Below, piece after piece: positions 35,928-46,796 of a DNA stretch of 64,000 bases. The notes beneath the pieces were generated by a model that searched no databases, was not told the origin of the DNA, and was given only the letters and a program-made list of their open reading frames with translations. Location of the stretch: contig NZ_CP118100.1 in assembly GCF_028747645.1 (NCBI RefSeq), positions 1,116,001 to 1,180,000 of the forward strand, written 5' to 3'. The DNA comes from Microbacterium esteraromaticum. GTDB lineage: Bacteria; Actinomycetota; Actinomycetes; Actinomycetales; Microbacteriaceae. Made by a program: the position numbers and the translations under genes. How positions within the stretch are numbered: position 1 is the first letter of the stretch; each line of letters begins with the position of its first letter.

Positions 35928-36716
35928 TCAGCGCCGGGCAGCGGCGTCCGTGCCGTCGAACAACGCACGGTAGGCGAAGCCGGCGAGCAGGGCACCGATG
36001 ACGGGGAAGACCAGGAACACCCACAGTTGAACCAGCGCCTCGGGACCACCGTAGATGGCTGCGGCGATCGAGCGAGCGGGGTTCACCGAGGTGTTGTCCA
36101 CCGGGATCGAGATGAGGTGGATCAGGGTCAGTGCGAGGCCGATCGCGACTCCGGCGAAGGCCGTGCCGCGCTTCGGGTGCGTCGCACCGAGGATCACCAG
36201 CAGGAAGAACCCGGTCAGGATGACCTCGATGATCATGGCCGCGGGCATGCCGAAGCCGCTCGGTGAGAGGGCATCCCAGCCGTTGCTGGCAAAGCCCGCG
36301 TCTTGCGCGGCCGGGAGCCAGCCCTGCGGTCCGAACAGCCCGATCAGCGTCAGCGCTGTCGAGGCGATCACCCCGCCGACGACCTGCGCCACGATGTACG
36401 GGCCGACATCGCGCCACGGCGTGCGCCCCGCGGCAGCGGCCCCCAGCGTCACAGCCGGGTTGAAGTGCCCACCAGAGATCGGGCCGAAGGCGTACACGCC
36501 CACGAGCACGGTGAGTCCGAACGCGAGGGCGATGGCGACGTACACGGCCGATTCGGTGCCCGGCTCGGTGAAGTGGTTCGACGCGAACACGGCGGTGCCG
36601 ACGCCGCCGAACACGAGCAGGAAGGTGCCGAAGCCCTCGGCGGCGAGGCGTGTTCCCAGCGGTGCGGTCAGTGGGCCACCCGGTTCGGGGGTGGCTTCAA
36701 TCGAGGAATCGGTCAT
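35928..36716 (-). CDS. aqpZ: Aquaporin Z-like MIP channel
   Basis: A 262-residue six-helix channel with both NPA boxes, GGHFNPAVTLG and NTSVNPARSI, and the arginine after the second NPA plus the helix-5 histidine in LIHLISIPV, which form a water-selective filter. The N-terminal 22 residues are an extra polar tail. It lies downstream of furA-katA on the same strand but beyond a strong terminator, so it is likely transcribed separately. A role in hydrogen peroxide passage alongside the catalase is possible but unproved. Shine-Dalgarno AAAGG precedes the ATG. Confidence 0.93.
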   Translation of the reverse strand: MTDSSIEATPEPGGPLTAPLGTRLAAEGFGTFLLVFGGVGTAVFASNHFTEPGTESAVYVAIALAFGLTVLVGVYAFGPISGGHFNPAVTLGAAAAGRTPWRDVGPYIVAQVVGGVIASTALTLIGLFGPQGWLPAAQDAGFASNGWDALSPSGFGMPAAMIIEVILTGFFLLVILGATHPKRGTAFAGVAIGLALTLIHLISIPVDNTSVNPARSIAAAIYGGPEALVQLWVFLVFPVIGALLAGFAYRALFDGTDAAARR

Positions 36717-36802
36717 TGCCCTGGCCTTTCGTCGTCGAGCGGCGCGGCGCCGTCCGTGCTCCGATGATCCAGCATCCCGCGCACGGGAGCCGGGTACACA
36801 CG

Positions 36803-36841
36803 CCGAAACCCCTCCATCGCGCGGCGACGGAGGGGTTTCGG
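36803..36841 (-). terminator. Rho-independent terminator of katA
   Basis: A perfect 13-base-pair stem (36803-36815 with 36829-36841) around a 13-base loop, ending in three T-like pairs within the stem. It lies ten bases after the katA stop and upstream of aqpZ. Confidence 0.8.
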
Positions 36842-36850
36842 AGGCGGATG

Positions 36851-38323
36851 CTACGCGTTGACCTGCGCAGCGGTACGGGCGCGCAGCTGCTCGCCCAGAG
36901 CCTGGTCGACCTGGCCCCAGTACCAGAAGAAGCGCTCCTGGATCGCGGGCACCGTCAGGCCGCTGTACTGCCCGACGAGGGTCTCGACGAAGCGCTCGCG
37001 CTCCTCGTCCGAGAAGACCTCGCGGTACAGGATGCCGGCCTGGACGAAATCACCGTCGTCCTGGCGCAGCGTCGCGGCCGAGCGCACGAGCTCGCCGTCG
37101 GACTCCCAGCTGGCTTCGACACCGAGCAGCGGGTCGGCCTCGGGGCCGCCGACGGCACCGTACGAGTTGGGGGTGTAGACGCGGTGCTCGGCGGGGTTGA
37201 AGTGGTACTGCATCTGACCCTCGTGCATGTAGTTGCGCACTTCAGCTGCGTGCGGCTGGTTCACCGGCAGCTGGTTGTAGTTCGCGCCGATGCGGTAGCG
37301 CTGCGCGTCGGGGTACGAGAACACGCGGGCCATGAGCATCTTGTCGGGCGAGATGCCGGTGCCGGGAACCTGGTTGCCGGGCGAGAAGGCGGCCTGCTCG
37401 ATCTCGGCGAAGAAGTTCTGCGGGTTGCGATTCAGCGTGAACGTGCCCACCTTGATGCGCGGGTAGTCGGCCTTTGGCCACGTCTTGGTGAGGTCGAACG
37501 GGTTGAAGCGGTACGTCTTGGCGTCCTCGTAGGGCATGACCTGCACGTAGACGTCCCACTTCGGGAAGTCGCCGTTCTCGATGGCCTGGTACAGGTCGCG
37601 ACGGTAGTAGTCGGCGTCCGCGCCGGCGATGCGCTCGGCCTCGTCGGCGAACATCGGCTCGACGCCCTGCTGGGACAGGAAGTGGTACTTGACCCAGAAG
37701 CGCTCGCCGGCGGCGTTGACCCACTGGTAGGTGTGCGAGCCGTAGCCGTTGACGTGACGCCACGAGCGCGACAGGCCGCGGTCGCCCATGAGGTAGGTCA
37801 CCTGGTGGGCCGACTCGGGCGAGAGGGTCCAGAAGTCCCACTGCATGTCAGCGTTGCGCAGGCCCGAACCGCCCAGGCGCTTCTGCGAGTGGATGAAGTC
37901 GGGGAACTTGATGCCGTCGCGGATGAAGAACGTCGGGGTGTTGTTGCCGACGATGTCGAGGTTGCCCTCGGTGGTGTAGAAGCGCAGCGAGAAGCCGCGC
38001 ACGTCGCGCCAGGTGTCGGGCGAGCCCTGCTCACCGGCGACCGACGAGAAGCGCAGCAGCGTCTCGCTCTTGGCTCCGGGCTGGAAGACCGCGGCGCGGG
38101 TGTACGCCGAGACGTCCTCGGTGACCTCGAACTCACCGAAGGCACCGCCGCCCTTGGCATGCGGGTTGCGCTCCGGAACGCGCTCGCGGTTGAACGACGC
38201 GAGCTTCTCGACCAGGTAGCGGTCGTGCAGCGCGGTGACGCCGTCGGCGCCCACGGTGAGCGAGTGCGCGTCGCTGGCGACCGGGGTTCCTGTCTGAGTG
38301 GTGGTTGCGGGCTTGTCAGCCAT
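36851..38323 (-). CDS. katA: Monofunctional haem catalase
   Basis: A 490-residue clade-3-sized catalase that breaks hydrogen peroxide into water and oxygen. Catalytic H55 lies in [13 protein letters not shown] and N128 in VGNNTP; the haem-ligand tyrosine is in [12 protein letters not shown] near residue 338. ATG 38321-38323 is preceded by AAGGA and overlaps the last eight bases of furA, so the two are co-transcribed and probably repressed by FurA. The stop is followed by a strong terminator. Confidence 0.96.
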   Translation of the reverse strand: MADKPATTTQTGTPVASDAHSLTVGADGVTALHDRYLVEKLASFNRERVPERNPHAKGGGAFGEFEVTEDVSAYTRAAVFQPGAKSETLLRFSSVAGEQGSPDTWRDVRGFSLRFYTTEGNLDIVGNNTPTFFIRDGIKFPDFIHSQKRLGGSGLRNADMQWDFWTLSPESAHQVTYLMGDRGLSRSWRHVNGYGSHTYQWVNAAGERFWVKYHFLSQQGVEPMFADEAERIAGADADYYRRDLYQAIENGDFPKWDVYVQVMPYEDAKTYRFNPFDLTKTWPKADYPRIKVGTFTLNRNPQNFFAEIEQAAFSPGNQVPGTGISPDKMLMARVFSYPDAQRYRIGANYNQLPVNQPHAAEVRNYMHEGQMQYHFNPAEHRVYTPNSYGAVGGPEADPLLGVEASWESDGELVRSAATLRQDDGDFVQAGILYREVFSDEERERFVETLVGQYSGLTVPAIQERFFWYWGQVDQALGEQLRARTAAQVNA

Positions 38324-38756
38324 TGCCGTTCCTTTCGCATTCGGGACAGAGGGCTCGGTAGGTGACCGCGGCTTCGAGGATTCGCATGCCGTGGTCGTGA
38401 GAGGGATGAAGGCAGGGGGCCGCGCCGATCGCACAGGGGACGTCCTCGACACGACCGCACTGCACGCATTGCAGGTGGTGGTGGTTGTCGTCGCCCTGCA
38501 GTTCGTAAAGGGCGCTGCCGACGTCGGGCAGGCTGACACGGCGGACGACGCCGGCGTCGGTCAGGTCGTTCAGGATGCCGTGAACGGTGCCTGCGGCGAT
38601 GCCGGGAAGGCTGTCGCGGATGCCGGCGAAGATCGTGTCGGCGGAGGAGTGCGGATGCCGACGAAGAGCGTCGAGTACGTGCACCCGTTGCGTCGTCACG
38701 CGCAGGCCGGCGCCGCGCAGCAGCGCGGGGAAGTCGGCGAGCGCGGGGGAGGACAT
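38316..38756 (-). CDS. furA: Fur-family regulator (FurA/PerR-like)
   Basis: A 146-residue Fur-family repressor. It has an N-terminal winged helix (about 10-85, with [20 protein letters not shown]), the metal-site stretch [10 protein letters not shown] with C97 and C100, and a C-terminal CPEC that completes a structural zinc site. Placement directly upstream of and overlapping a catalase gene is the usual arrangement for the peroxide-sensing FurA/CatR group. A palindrome just upstream and a TACGAT hexamer six bases before the ATG indicate autoregulated, leaderless transcription. Confidence 0.92.
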   Translation of the reverse strand: MSSPALADFPALLRGAGLRVTTQRVHVLDALRRHPHSSADTIFAGIRDSLPGIAAGTVHGILNDLTDAGVVRRVSLPDVGSALYELQGDDNHHHLQCVQCGRVEDVPCAIGAAPCLHPSHDHGMRILEAAVTYRALCPECERNGNG

Positions 38757-38762
38757 GACTCC

Positions 38763-38768
38763 ATCGTA
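38763..38768 (-). promoter_or_regulatory. Candidate leaderless -10 for furA
   Basis: On the - strand TACGAT occupies 38768-38763 and ends six bases before ATG 38756. It lies immediately next to the Fur-type palindrome. Confidence 0.5.
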
Positions 38769-38774
38769 CCTTAT

Positions 38775-38789
38775 TCTGAATCATTCAGA
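38775..38789. promoter_or_regulatory. Fur/PerR-type operator upstream of furA-katA
   Basis: TCTGAAT-C-ATTCAGA is a perfect 7-1-7 palindrome, extended outward by TTAT and TAA. Its A+T richness stands out from the surroundings. It falls in the -35 to -10 region of the furA promoter, where repressor binding would block transcription. Confidence 0.65.
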
Positions 38790-38816
38790 TAAAGGAACCA
38801 TTCGGTTAAATGCAGG

Positions 38817-40124
38817 TTACAGGCGTCCGGCGGCCTTCAGCTCCAGATAGCGGTCGGCGATTCGGGGTGGTAGCGCTTCGGGGTCGGCGGCGATCGCCTC
38901 GCTGCCGGCACGGCGGATGGCATCCGACACGGTCCGCGCGTCTCGCAGTGTCTGCTCGGCGGCGGCGGCCAGGTAGACATCGGCGCGCGACGCTCGTTGC
39001 CGAGCGAGCTGTTCGACTTCTTCATCGGTGACTGAACCGACCAACACCGTCGTCGCGCGCGAGGGGGTGGGGAAGGCACCGAGGAAACCACGGGCCGACT
39101 CGGCTGCATCCTGCGCGGTGAGCACGACGATCAGCGACGGGCGCGTCGTCAGCGAACGCACAGCGGCGAACGCGCTCGCCCAGTCGGTGTCAACCAGACG
39201 GGGGTGCACCGGCGCCATGGCGTCCGTGAGCGCGGGGAGCAGGCTCGCACCATCGACACCGCTCACGCGCGCCCGGGCGACGCGGTCGTACATCAGCAGA
39301 TGCACATGGTCACCGGCACGGCTCGCGAGAGCGGCCAGCAGCAGAGCGGCCTCGATAGAGGCATCCAGGCGCGTCCCGTCGCCGACGCGAGCCGCTGCCG
39401 TGCGGCCGGTGTCGATCACGATCACCACCTGGCGGTCGCGCTCGGGACGCCACGTGCGCAGCATGGTGGTGCCGGCGCGCGCCGTTGCCCGCCAATCGAT
39501 CGAGCGGATGTCGTCACCGCGCACATACTCGCGCAGCGAGTCGAACTCGGTGCCCTGCCCGCGCACCTGGATTGACGTGTTCCCATCCAGTTCGCGCAGA
39601 CGAGCGAGGCGTGACGGTAGGTGCTTGCGCGACGTGAAGGCGGGGAGCACCCGCAGCGCGCCGGGCACGTCGTGCCGGGACTGGCGACCGCCCAGCCCCA
39701 GCGGGCCTCGCGAACGCACCACGACGAACTCGCTGCGCAGTTCGCCACGTCGCCGAGGATGCAACTCGATGTGCACGCGGCGACGCTCACCCGGCGGGAT
39801 GCTCAGGGGGGAACGGCTGTCCGGGGCGCCCGCGGTGGGCTGCCAGGCATCCCGCAACCAGCCGTGCACCGTGCGAGTGCCGAGGTTCTGCACCGCGACG
39901 CTCGCCGTGACCGGCTCGCCGAGGCGCGCCCGCTCCGGCACCCGCCGGGTGATCGCGACAGCGCGCGGGGCGGCGGACAGCACAACGTCCGTCGCGACCA
40001 GCGCGGCGCATAGCAACAACCACCCCAGTGTCGACAGCCAGGGGGAGACGCCGATGCTGCTCAGCAGCACGACCGGGACGACGCCCAGCGCGATCAGCGG
40101 AGCGAGCAGTGCAGAGACGAACAT
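38817..40124 (-). CDS. DUF58 domain protein
   Basis: A 435-residue protein with two N-terminal membrane helices (about 4-55), a beta-rich region and the DUF58 core GNTSIQVRGQGTEFDSLREYVRGDDIRSIDWRATAR followed by a von Willebrand-like fold with DTGRT. It lies directly after a MoxR ATPase gene (one base between stop and start), the usual pairing; MoxR-DUF58 pairs are thought to help assemble or activate protein complexes. ATG 40122-40124 is the first start giving the membrane helix. Confidence 0.87.
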   Translation of the reverse strand: MFVSALLAPLIALGVVPVVLLSSIGVSPWLSTLGWLLLCAALVATDVVLSAAPRAVAITRRVPERARLGEPVTASVAVQNLGTRTVHGWLRDAWQPTAGAPDSRSPLSIPPGERRRVHIELHPRRRGELRSEFVVVRSRGPLGLGGRQSRHDVPGALRVLPAFTSRKHLPSRLARLRELDGNTSIQVRGQGTEFDSLREYVRGDDIRSIDWRATARAGTTMLRTWRPERDRQVVIVIDTGRTAAARVGDGTRLDASIEAALLLAALASRAGDHVHLLMYDRVARARVSGVDGASLLPALTDAMAPVHPRLVDTDWASAFAAVRSLTTRPSLIVVLTAQDAAESARGFLGAFPTPSRATTVLVGSVTDEEVEQLARQRASRADVYLAAAAEQTLRDARTVSDAIRRAGSEAIAADPEALPPRIADRYLELKAAGRL

Positions 40125-40125
40125 G

Positions 40126-41105
<980 letters not shown>

Positions 41106-41109
<4 letters not shown>

Positions 41110-42320
41110 GGGAGGTTCCTTTCGGTGTGGACGGCTGCGTCGACAGCCGTCTCGAGGTCGGCGAGTCTGCGGGCGATATCGACGAGGTCATGATCGCTGT
41201 GCGGTGGGGAGCCGGCGAGCAGCTCGTGCAGCGAGCCGCGGGGCACCCGCAACCGGTCGGCGGCGGCATCCGCGACCTCGTGTGCTCCTGCTGTCGGGCT
41301 CAGTGAGAGTCGGGCGGCGAGGCGACGCCGGCTGCCGTCACGGATCGCGGATGCCGCGTGCGCGGCGTCTGCGGACTTCGCGGTCAGGCGCGCGCGCCCG
41401 TGCATGGTCTCCGACACCCGCACCGTCACCGGCAGGGATTCGGTGACCAGCGGCCCGAACCGGCGCCCGCGCCACACCACCACGGCGACGCCCGCGAGCA
41501 GCAACAGCAGGATCACGGGGGTCAGCCAGTCCGGGGTCAGGTCACCGAGGTCTGCGGGGCCACCGTCGGTACGGTCGCCGTCCTCGAAGGTGGGGACGTA
41601 CCAGACGACCTCATCGGTCTGGGCGAGCAGCGCCAGCCCGAGGGCGGCGTTGCCGTTCTCTGCCAGATGCTGATTGGTGAGCAGGCCACTGGCATCGACC
41701 ATGGTGACAGACCGGCCGGTCTGGGTATCCGTGCTGCGCAGCACAGCCGCGTCTCCGCTGGTGTCGGCGAAGCAGCCGATCACGCCGGACGCGGGCGTGA
41801 ACGCACGGTCGGCGTCGATCGATCCGACGCGCGCGAACTCGGCGAGGTCGCAACCGGCTGACACGAGCCCCGTCGGGAGGCCCCGCTCGCCGAGGTCGAG
41901 CAGGCGCAGCATCCGCGCGCTGCTGGTGAGAAGGACGACGCGATCCGCGCTCTCGATCAGCTCCAGCGCCGCGGCATCGCTGAGCGCGGCCGGATCGGTG
42001 AGCACGAGCGTGCTGTCCGGCCCGACCTCGGCCGCGGCGACGGCGCGGCTGCGCGTGATCTCGATCTGCACGCCCTCCTGCCGGGTCAACTCGGCGATCG
42101 CCTTGGCGCCGTTCGGGCCGGGGCTCTCGGGGTTGAGCGGGCCACTCAGGTCGGGGGCAATGGTCAGCAGCCGCAGGGTCATGAGGGTGAGGACAACCAC
42201 CATGACGACGATCGACAACCACGCCAGGGCGCGCCCCACACGACCTCGCGGTGGTACGGCAGCGGTGGAATGCCCGACGGCGTCTTCCGCCGTGTTCGTG
42301 TCGTCGGTCATCGCGCTCAT
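41106..42320 (-). CDS. DUF4350 family membrane protein
   Basis: A 404-residue protein with a membrane helix near 30-52, an extracytoplasmic alpha/beta domain (about 60-255, SPGPNGAKAIAELTRQEGV and TLVLTDPAALS, glutamine-amidotransferase-like in shape) and a second helix near 270-290 (PVILLLLLAGVAVVVWRGRRFGPL). The cytoplasmic C-terminus is helical. DUF4350 genes sit between DUF4129 and MoxR genes in actinobacteria. Start and stop both overlap neighbours. Function unknown. Confidence 0.85.
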
Positions 42321-42973
42321 GCCGGAACCGCCGGGGCAGCGGCATCCGTCGGTGCGTTCGCACGCACGTCGTCGTCAGTCTCGGCGAGCACCCGGTACGC
42401 CGTGGCATCGCTGGGGCGGTCGAGGTAGCGCACCGCGTCGAACGCCGTTGCGGCGGAGTGCAGCCGATCGCCGAAGCCAGGGAAGGCGACACTGGCTTCG
42501 CGCGCGATGGCCTGTGCCGTGGCGCCGGGTGCGGGCTCGATCACGTCGCGTTCGATCAGGCTGCGGGCCAGAGCACGGAACCGCAGCACGACCGCGCCGT
42601 CCCAGTCGTGTGCCTTCGCGCGGCGTTCGGCTTCGGCACGTAGCTGAGCGGCCGTGCGGTCATCCTGCTCGCCGAGCAGCTCGGCGCGGCGACGCACCGA
42701 GCGAGAGGCCCTCGGGCGACCCCAGATCGCGAGTGCGACGAGGAGGGCTGCAACGATGATGATGACGATGATCGTCACCGCGACCGGAGCGACCGCACCC
42801 GCGCCGTCGCCGCGGAACAGGCCGAAGAACCACTCGGCCACGTCTGCGGCCAGCCGATCGAACCAGGTCGGCGTGGCGGCCTGGTACTCCGCGCGAGACA
42901 GCTCATCTTGTGCTCGCTCGCGGGCTTCGTCGCCGTCGGGGACGAGGACGTCACTGGCGAACAGCAGGTTCAT
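42317..42973 (-). CDS. DUF4129 domain protein
   Basis: A 218-residue protein with a short N-terminal segment, one membrane helix (about 65-87, VAVTIIVIIIVAALLVALAIWG) and a C-terminal DUF4129 region containing HDWDGAVVLRFRALARSLIERDVIEPAPGATAQAIA. In this family the C-terminal domain follows transglutaminase or membrane parts; here it stands alone. GTG 42976 directly before the ATG is an alternative start. Coupled to both neighbours by overlaps. Confidence 0.87.
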   Translation of the reverse strand: MNLLFASDVLVPDGDEARERAQDELSRAEYQAATPTWFDRLAADVAEWFFGLFRGDGAGAVAPVAVTIIVIIIVAALLVALAIWGRPRASRSVRRRAELLGEQDDRTAAQLRAEAERRAKAHDWDGAVVLRFRALARSLIERDVIEPAPGATAQAIAREASVAFPGFGDRLHSAATAFDAVRYLDRPSDATAYRVLAETDDDVRANAPTDAAAPAVPA

Positions 42974-44265
42974 CACTCCGAGCCGCCGGGCGCCGCCCAG
43001 CTCTGCGGCGGTGCCGAGGGCGGCTGCGGGGCGGGTGCCGGGGGCGCCGGGGGAGCGGGCGGCGGTGGCGGCGTAGCGGACGCGGCGGGAGCGTTTCCGT
43101 GCTGCGGTGCATACCCGGGCTGAGGTGCGTATCCGGGCTGAGGCGTCGGATATGCCACGTACCCCGGTGCCGGGGCCGGCTGGGCAAGCGGCGGGTTCTT
43201 CGAGACCGCTCGAGTCGGATCGACCGCGTAGGGGTCGCCCTGGTCCTCATCGGCCACCCCGACAGACGAACGCTCGACATGGCGGATCAGGGTCTGGTCC
43301 AGCCCCTCGTAGCGCATGCGGCTGTCGAGGTAGATAAGCGTCGCCCCGGTGCCCTGCACGACCAGGGTGATGGCCTGCAATGCCAAGACGAGTGCCTGCG
43401 GCAGGATCGTCGCCGCCACGAGCACGATGACCGCAGTCGCGTCTTGGGCTCCGGTCGGTGCCAGCACGCCGCCGAGAAGAGTGCTGAGCACGCTACCGGG
43501 AATGCTGACGATCTGAGCGGCGAGACCCATGATCGCGCCGATCAGGAACATGACACCGAGCGCTGGCCAGAACCGACCGCGGATGAGCCGCCACGAGCGC
43601 ACCATCGCCTGCGGGATGCTTGCGCGCTCGAGGACGAGCGCGGCGGGAACGACCAGCAGCTTCGTGCCCAACCAGACCAGGAGGGGGATGCTGCCGAGCA
43701 CGAGCAGCACAGCCACCAGGACGCCGATCGCAATGCCGGCACCCTCGAATCCGGTGCTCGCCATCACTCCGATCACGACCCCGGTCAGCGCGAGCAACCA
43801 GATGAACACCGCGAAGCCCTGCAGCAGGGCGAAGGCGAACAGTCGCCAGAACGACGGGCGCATTCGGTGCCACAGCGGACGCAGGGGAGCCTTGCGGCCG
43901 AGCGCGGCGAAAGACACGTCGGCGGCCACCAGTCCCTGCACGATGACGGTGAAGGCGACGCTGGCCAGGGTGACCACGATCGCCACCACGATGCCCAGCG
44001 CGATCGAACCGGCGATGATCGGGCCCCGATCCGGCGAGCCGGCCGGCACGCTCTCGATGCGCGCGGCGGTGAAGAACGTCACCAGCAGGGTCACGGCGAT
44101 CGCCACGAGAGTGATGCCGAACTGCACGCCCACCGCGAAACCGAACAACACCTTGGGGTTGTGACGAAGCGCGGCGAACGAGCGACCCAGGATCGTCCCG
44201 AACGTCATTGGATGCAGCGGTATGGCGCCCTTCTTCGGTGCCGGGGTCCAGGTCTGACCACTCAT
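42973..44265 (-). CDS. GPDPase membrane-domain-like protein
   Basis: A 430-residue protein: a cytoplasmic start with HPMTFGTILGRSFAALRHNPKVLFGF, then about six to eight helices (35-350) of the kind annotated as glycerophosphoryl diester phosphodiesterase membrane domain, and a Pro/Gly/Tyr/Gln-rich C-terminal tail with repeated QPGYAPQ units. No phosphodiesterase catalytic domain is attached. First gene of the - operon running to 38817; ATG 44263-44265 is preceded by a strong AGGGAGGGAG. Divergent from mtrA. Confidence 0.82.
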   Translation of the reverse strand: MSGQTWTPAPKKGAIPLHPMTFGTILGRSFAALRHNPKVLFGFAVGVQFGITLVAIAVTLLVTFFTAARIESVPAGSPDRGPIIAGSIALGIVVAIVVTLASVAFTVIVQGLVAADVSFAALGRKAPLRPLWHRMRPSFWRLFAFALLQGFAVFIWLLALTGVVIGVMASTGFEGAGIAIGVLVAVLLVLGSIPLLVWLGTKLLVVPAALVLERASIPQAMVRSWRLIRGRFWPALGVMFLIGAIMGLAAQIVSIPGSVLSTLLGGVLAPTGAQDATAVIVLVAATILPQALVLALQAITLVVQGTGATLIYLDSRMRYEGLDQTLIRHVERSSVGVADEDQGDPYAVDPTRAVSKNPPLAQPAPAPGYVAYPTPQPGYAPQPGYAPQHGNAPAASATPPPPPAPPAPPAPAPQPPSAPPQSWAAPGGSE

Positions 44266-44352
44266 GCGCACTCCCTCCCTGTGCCTGTCCCATCGTGGCA
44301 CACGTCCGATCACGCCGTGCGCGGGCTCCTGGGAGCCGGAACGAATCTCAAG

Positions 44353-44358
44353 TAGGCT
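44353..44358 (+). promoter_or_regulatory. Candidate -10 for mtrA
   Basis: TAGGCT at 44353-44358 would start a transcript near 44365, giving a leader of about 64 bases before ATG 44429. GGAGG (44412-44416) is 12 bases before the ATG, rather far for a Shine-Dalgarno. Confidence 0.35.
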
Positions 44359-44428
44359 GAACGGCGTTGCGGCAGCATGGGGATCCCGCCGTCCGCACGA
44401 ACAGAGAAAGCGGAGGCAGGGTAGAAAT

Positions 44429-45109
44429 ATGACCTCGCGAATCCTGGTCGTCGATGACGACACGGCGCTGGCCGAGATGATCGGTATCGTCCTGCGCACT
44501 GAAGGGTTCGACGTGCTCTTCTGTGCCGATGGTGCGCAAGCCGTCGACGAATGGCGCACCGCGCGTCCCGACCTGGTCCTTCTCGATCTGATGCTGCCGG
44601 GCATGGACGGCATCGAGATCTGCACCCGGATCCGAGGCGAGTCGGGCGTACCGATCATCATGCTCACCGCTCGCAGCGACACGGCCGACGTCGTGCGCGG
44701 CCTCGAGGTCGGCGCTGATGACTACATCGTCAAGCCGTTCAATCCCAAAGAGCTCGTCGCCCGCATCCGCACGCGGCTTCGCCCCACGCCCGACAGCGTT
44801 TCCGAGGTGCTGCGCATCGGCGATCTCACGATCGACGTCGACGCGCACGAGGTGCGGCGCGGCACCGCGCCGATCGCGCTGACGCCGCTGGAGTTCCAGC
44901 TGCTGGTGGCATTGGCGTCCAAGCCGCAGCAGGTCTTCTCGCGCGAGATGCTGCTCGAACAGGTGTGGGGCTATCACTACAAGGCTGACACCCGGCTGGT
45001 CAACGTGCACGTGCAGCGCCTGCGCGCCAAGGTGGAACTGGATCCGGACAACCCTCGGATCGTCATGACGGTGCGGGGCGTGGGCTACCGGGCCGGGAGC
45101 GTCGGATAG
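44429..45109 (+). CDS. mtrA: Response regulator MtrA
   Basis: A 226-residue OmpR-family regulator. The receiver domain has the acidic pocket DDD (9-11) and phospho-acceptor D53 in LLDLMLPGMD; the winged-helix domain (about 130-226) has LTPLEFQLLVALASKPQQVFSREMLLEQVWGYHYKADTRLVNVHVQRLRAK. MtrA controls cell-wall and division genes and is partnered by MtrB, encoded 11 bases downstream. Synteny with mtrB-lpqB confirms the name. Confidence 0.95.
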   Translation: MTSRILVVDDDTALAEMIGIVLRTEGFDVLFCADGAQAVDEWRTARPDLVLLDLMLPGMDGIEICTRIRGESGVPIIMLTARSDTADVVRGLEVGADDYIVKPFNPKELVARIRTRLRPTPDSVSEVLRIGDLTIDVDAHEVRRGTAPIALTPLEFQLLVALASKPQQVFSREMLLEQVWGYHYKADTRLVNVHVQRLRAKVELDPDNPRIVMTVRGVGYRAGSVG

Positions 45110-45119
45110 GGGACCGCGG

Positions 45120-46796
45120 GTGACCGCGACGAATCCGACGCCGGTGCCGCCATCGTTGTGGCGGGCTCCGCGCCGGTGGCAGATCGCACTCGGACTGGAG
45201 TGGCGGCGTTCGGTGCGGTTCCGTGCGACGGCGATCACCATGCTGCTCACGGCACTGGCGATCTTCATCACCTGTGTGGCCATGGCGCTGGTCATCCGCA
45301 ATGACCTGTTCGAATCGCGCAAAGACGAAGCGCTGCACAATGCGCAGGTGTCGGTGCTGCAGGCGCAGAAGCTCCTCGACTCCGCGCAGGTCGGCGATGA
45401 TCGTGCGGCGACCGCCGCCCTGTGGGGCGAGGCGCAGCGCGTGCTCGGACGCGCCGCCTCCACCGACCGGATCGTCGGGTTCTTCGCCGAGAGTGCAGGC
45501 GACGGGTTCGCCCCGTCGGGGTTCCGCAGCCTGCGGCCGTTCCCGACACTGAGCAACGAACTGCGCACGCGCGTCGTGACGGTGCCTGGCCGCCAGGCGT
45601 GGCAGTCGGTGGCGTTACCTCAGGACGATGGGACCACGACCGCGGGCATCGTCGTCGGGCAGATGCTGACCATCCGCGATGTCGGGTCGTACGACATCTA
45701 TCTCGCGTACGATCTCGCTGACGCCGATGAGACGCTGCTGTTCGTTCAACGCACGCTGTGGCTGGCGGGGATCACACTCGTGGCGATCATCGCGGGCATT
45801 TCGTGGCTCGTGCTGCGGTCGGTGTCTCGGCCGATCATCGAAGCGGCCGAGACCAGTGCGCGCCTGGCGTCCGGCGATCTCGAAGTACGGCTGCCCGTCC
45901 GTGGTGAGGACGAACTGGCGACGCTTGGACGTTCGTTCAACGCTATGGCCGACAGCATCGAGAGTCAGATCCGCGAGCTGGCGGAGCTCTCGCTCGTGCA
46001 GCAGCGGTTCGTCTCGGACGTCTCGCACGAGCTGCGCACTCCGTTGACGACGATCCGGTTGGCGGCCGAGATGATCAACGATCAGAAGGATGAGTTCGAT
46101 CCCACGACGGCGCGCACCGCAGAGCTCCTGCACACCCAGGTGCAGCGCTTCGAGCTGCTGCTCTCCGATTTGCTCGAGATCAGCCGGTACGACGCCGGTT
46201 CGGTGCAACTGGAGGTCGAGGCGACGAGCCTCGCACAGCTGGCCGAGGAGATCGTCGATGAGCTGCGTCCGCTCGCGACGGCGCACGACACCGAACTGCG
46301 CATGGTGGCTCCCGGTGGGTACTCACCGGTCGATCTCGACCCGCGACGGGTTCGCCGTGTGCTGCGAAACCTCATCGGCAACGCGGTCGAGCACGGCGAA
46401 GGGCGGCCCGTCGTGATCACGGTGGACAGCAATCAATATGCCGTCGCCGTCGGCGTGCGTGACTTCGGACTCGGGATGCGCTCCGAAGACGCCGAACGCG
46501 TCTTCGACCGGTTCTGGCGCGCCGATCCGTCGCGCAGGCGCACCATCGGCGGCACCGGGCTCGGCCTGTCGATCGCCCTGGGCGACGCCAAACTGCACGG
46601 CGGCAACCTGGAGGTCTGGTCCGAGCTCGGCGTGGGAACAAACTTCGTCCTCACGATTCCGCGCTCCGGCGATTCGATGCCCACCGGACAGGGACCCGTG
46701 CCGCTGGAGCCGCAGGAGACGCTGCCGGGACTGGGAGACGTTACGCAGCCGATCGTCATACCGCCGACACCGGACATCGAGGGGGGACGACTATGA
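45120..46796 (+). CDS. mtrB: Sensor histidine kinase MtrB
   Basis: A 558-residue membrane kinase: helix near 40-63, extracytoplasmic sensor (about 64-205), second helix (about 210-235), HAMP (about 236-288), HisKA with H303 in SDVSHELRTPLTT, and HATPase with NLIGNAVEHGEG and GTGLGLSIA. It phosphorylates MtrA. GTG start; stop overlaps the lpqB ATG (ATGA). Normal length and domain order. Confidence 0.95.
   Translation: MTATNPTPVPPSLWRAPRRWQIALGLEWRRSVRFRATAITMLLTALAIFITCVAMALVIRNDLFESRKDEALHNAQVSVLQAQKLLDSAQVGDDRAATAALWGEAQRVLGRAASTDRIVGFFAESAGDGFAPSGFRSLRPFPTLSNELRTRVVTVPGRQAWQSVALPQDDGTTTAGIVVGQMLTIRDVGSYDIYLAYDLADADETLLFVQRTLWLAGITLVAIIAGISWLVLRSVSRPIIEAAETSARLASGDLEVRLPVRGEDELATLGRSFNAMADSIESQIRELAELSLVQQRFVSDVSHELRTPLTTIRLAAEMINDQKDEFDPTTARTAELLHTQVQRFELLLSDLLEISRYDAGSVQLEVEATSLAQLAEEIVDELRPLATAHDTELRMVAPGGYSPVDLDPRRVRRVLRNLIGNAVEHGEGRPVVITVDSNQYAVAVGVRDFGLGMRSEDAERVFDRFWRADPSRRRTIGGTGLGLSIALGDAKLHGGNLEVWSELGVGTNFVLTIPRSGDSMPTGQGPVPLEPQETLPGLGDVTQPIVIPPTPDIEGGRL

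Noticed and set aside
36650..38365. A 571-codon open frame on the + strand
   Set aside because: Antisense to katA; the catalase is certain from its catalytic residues.
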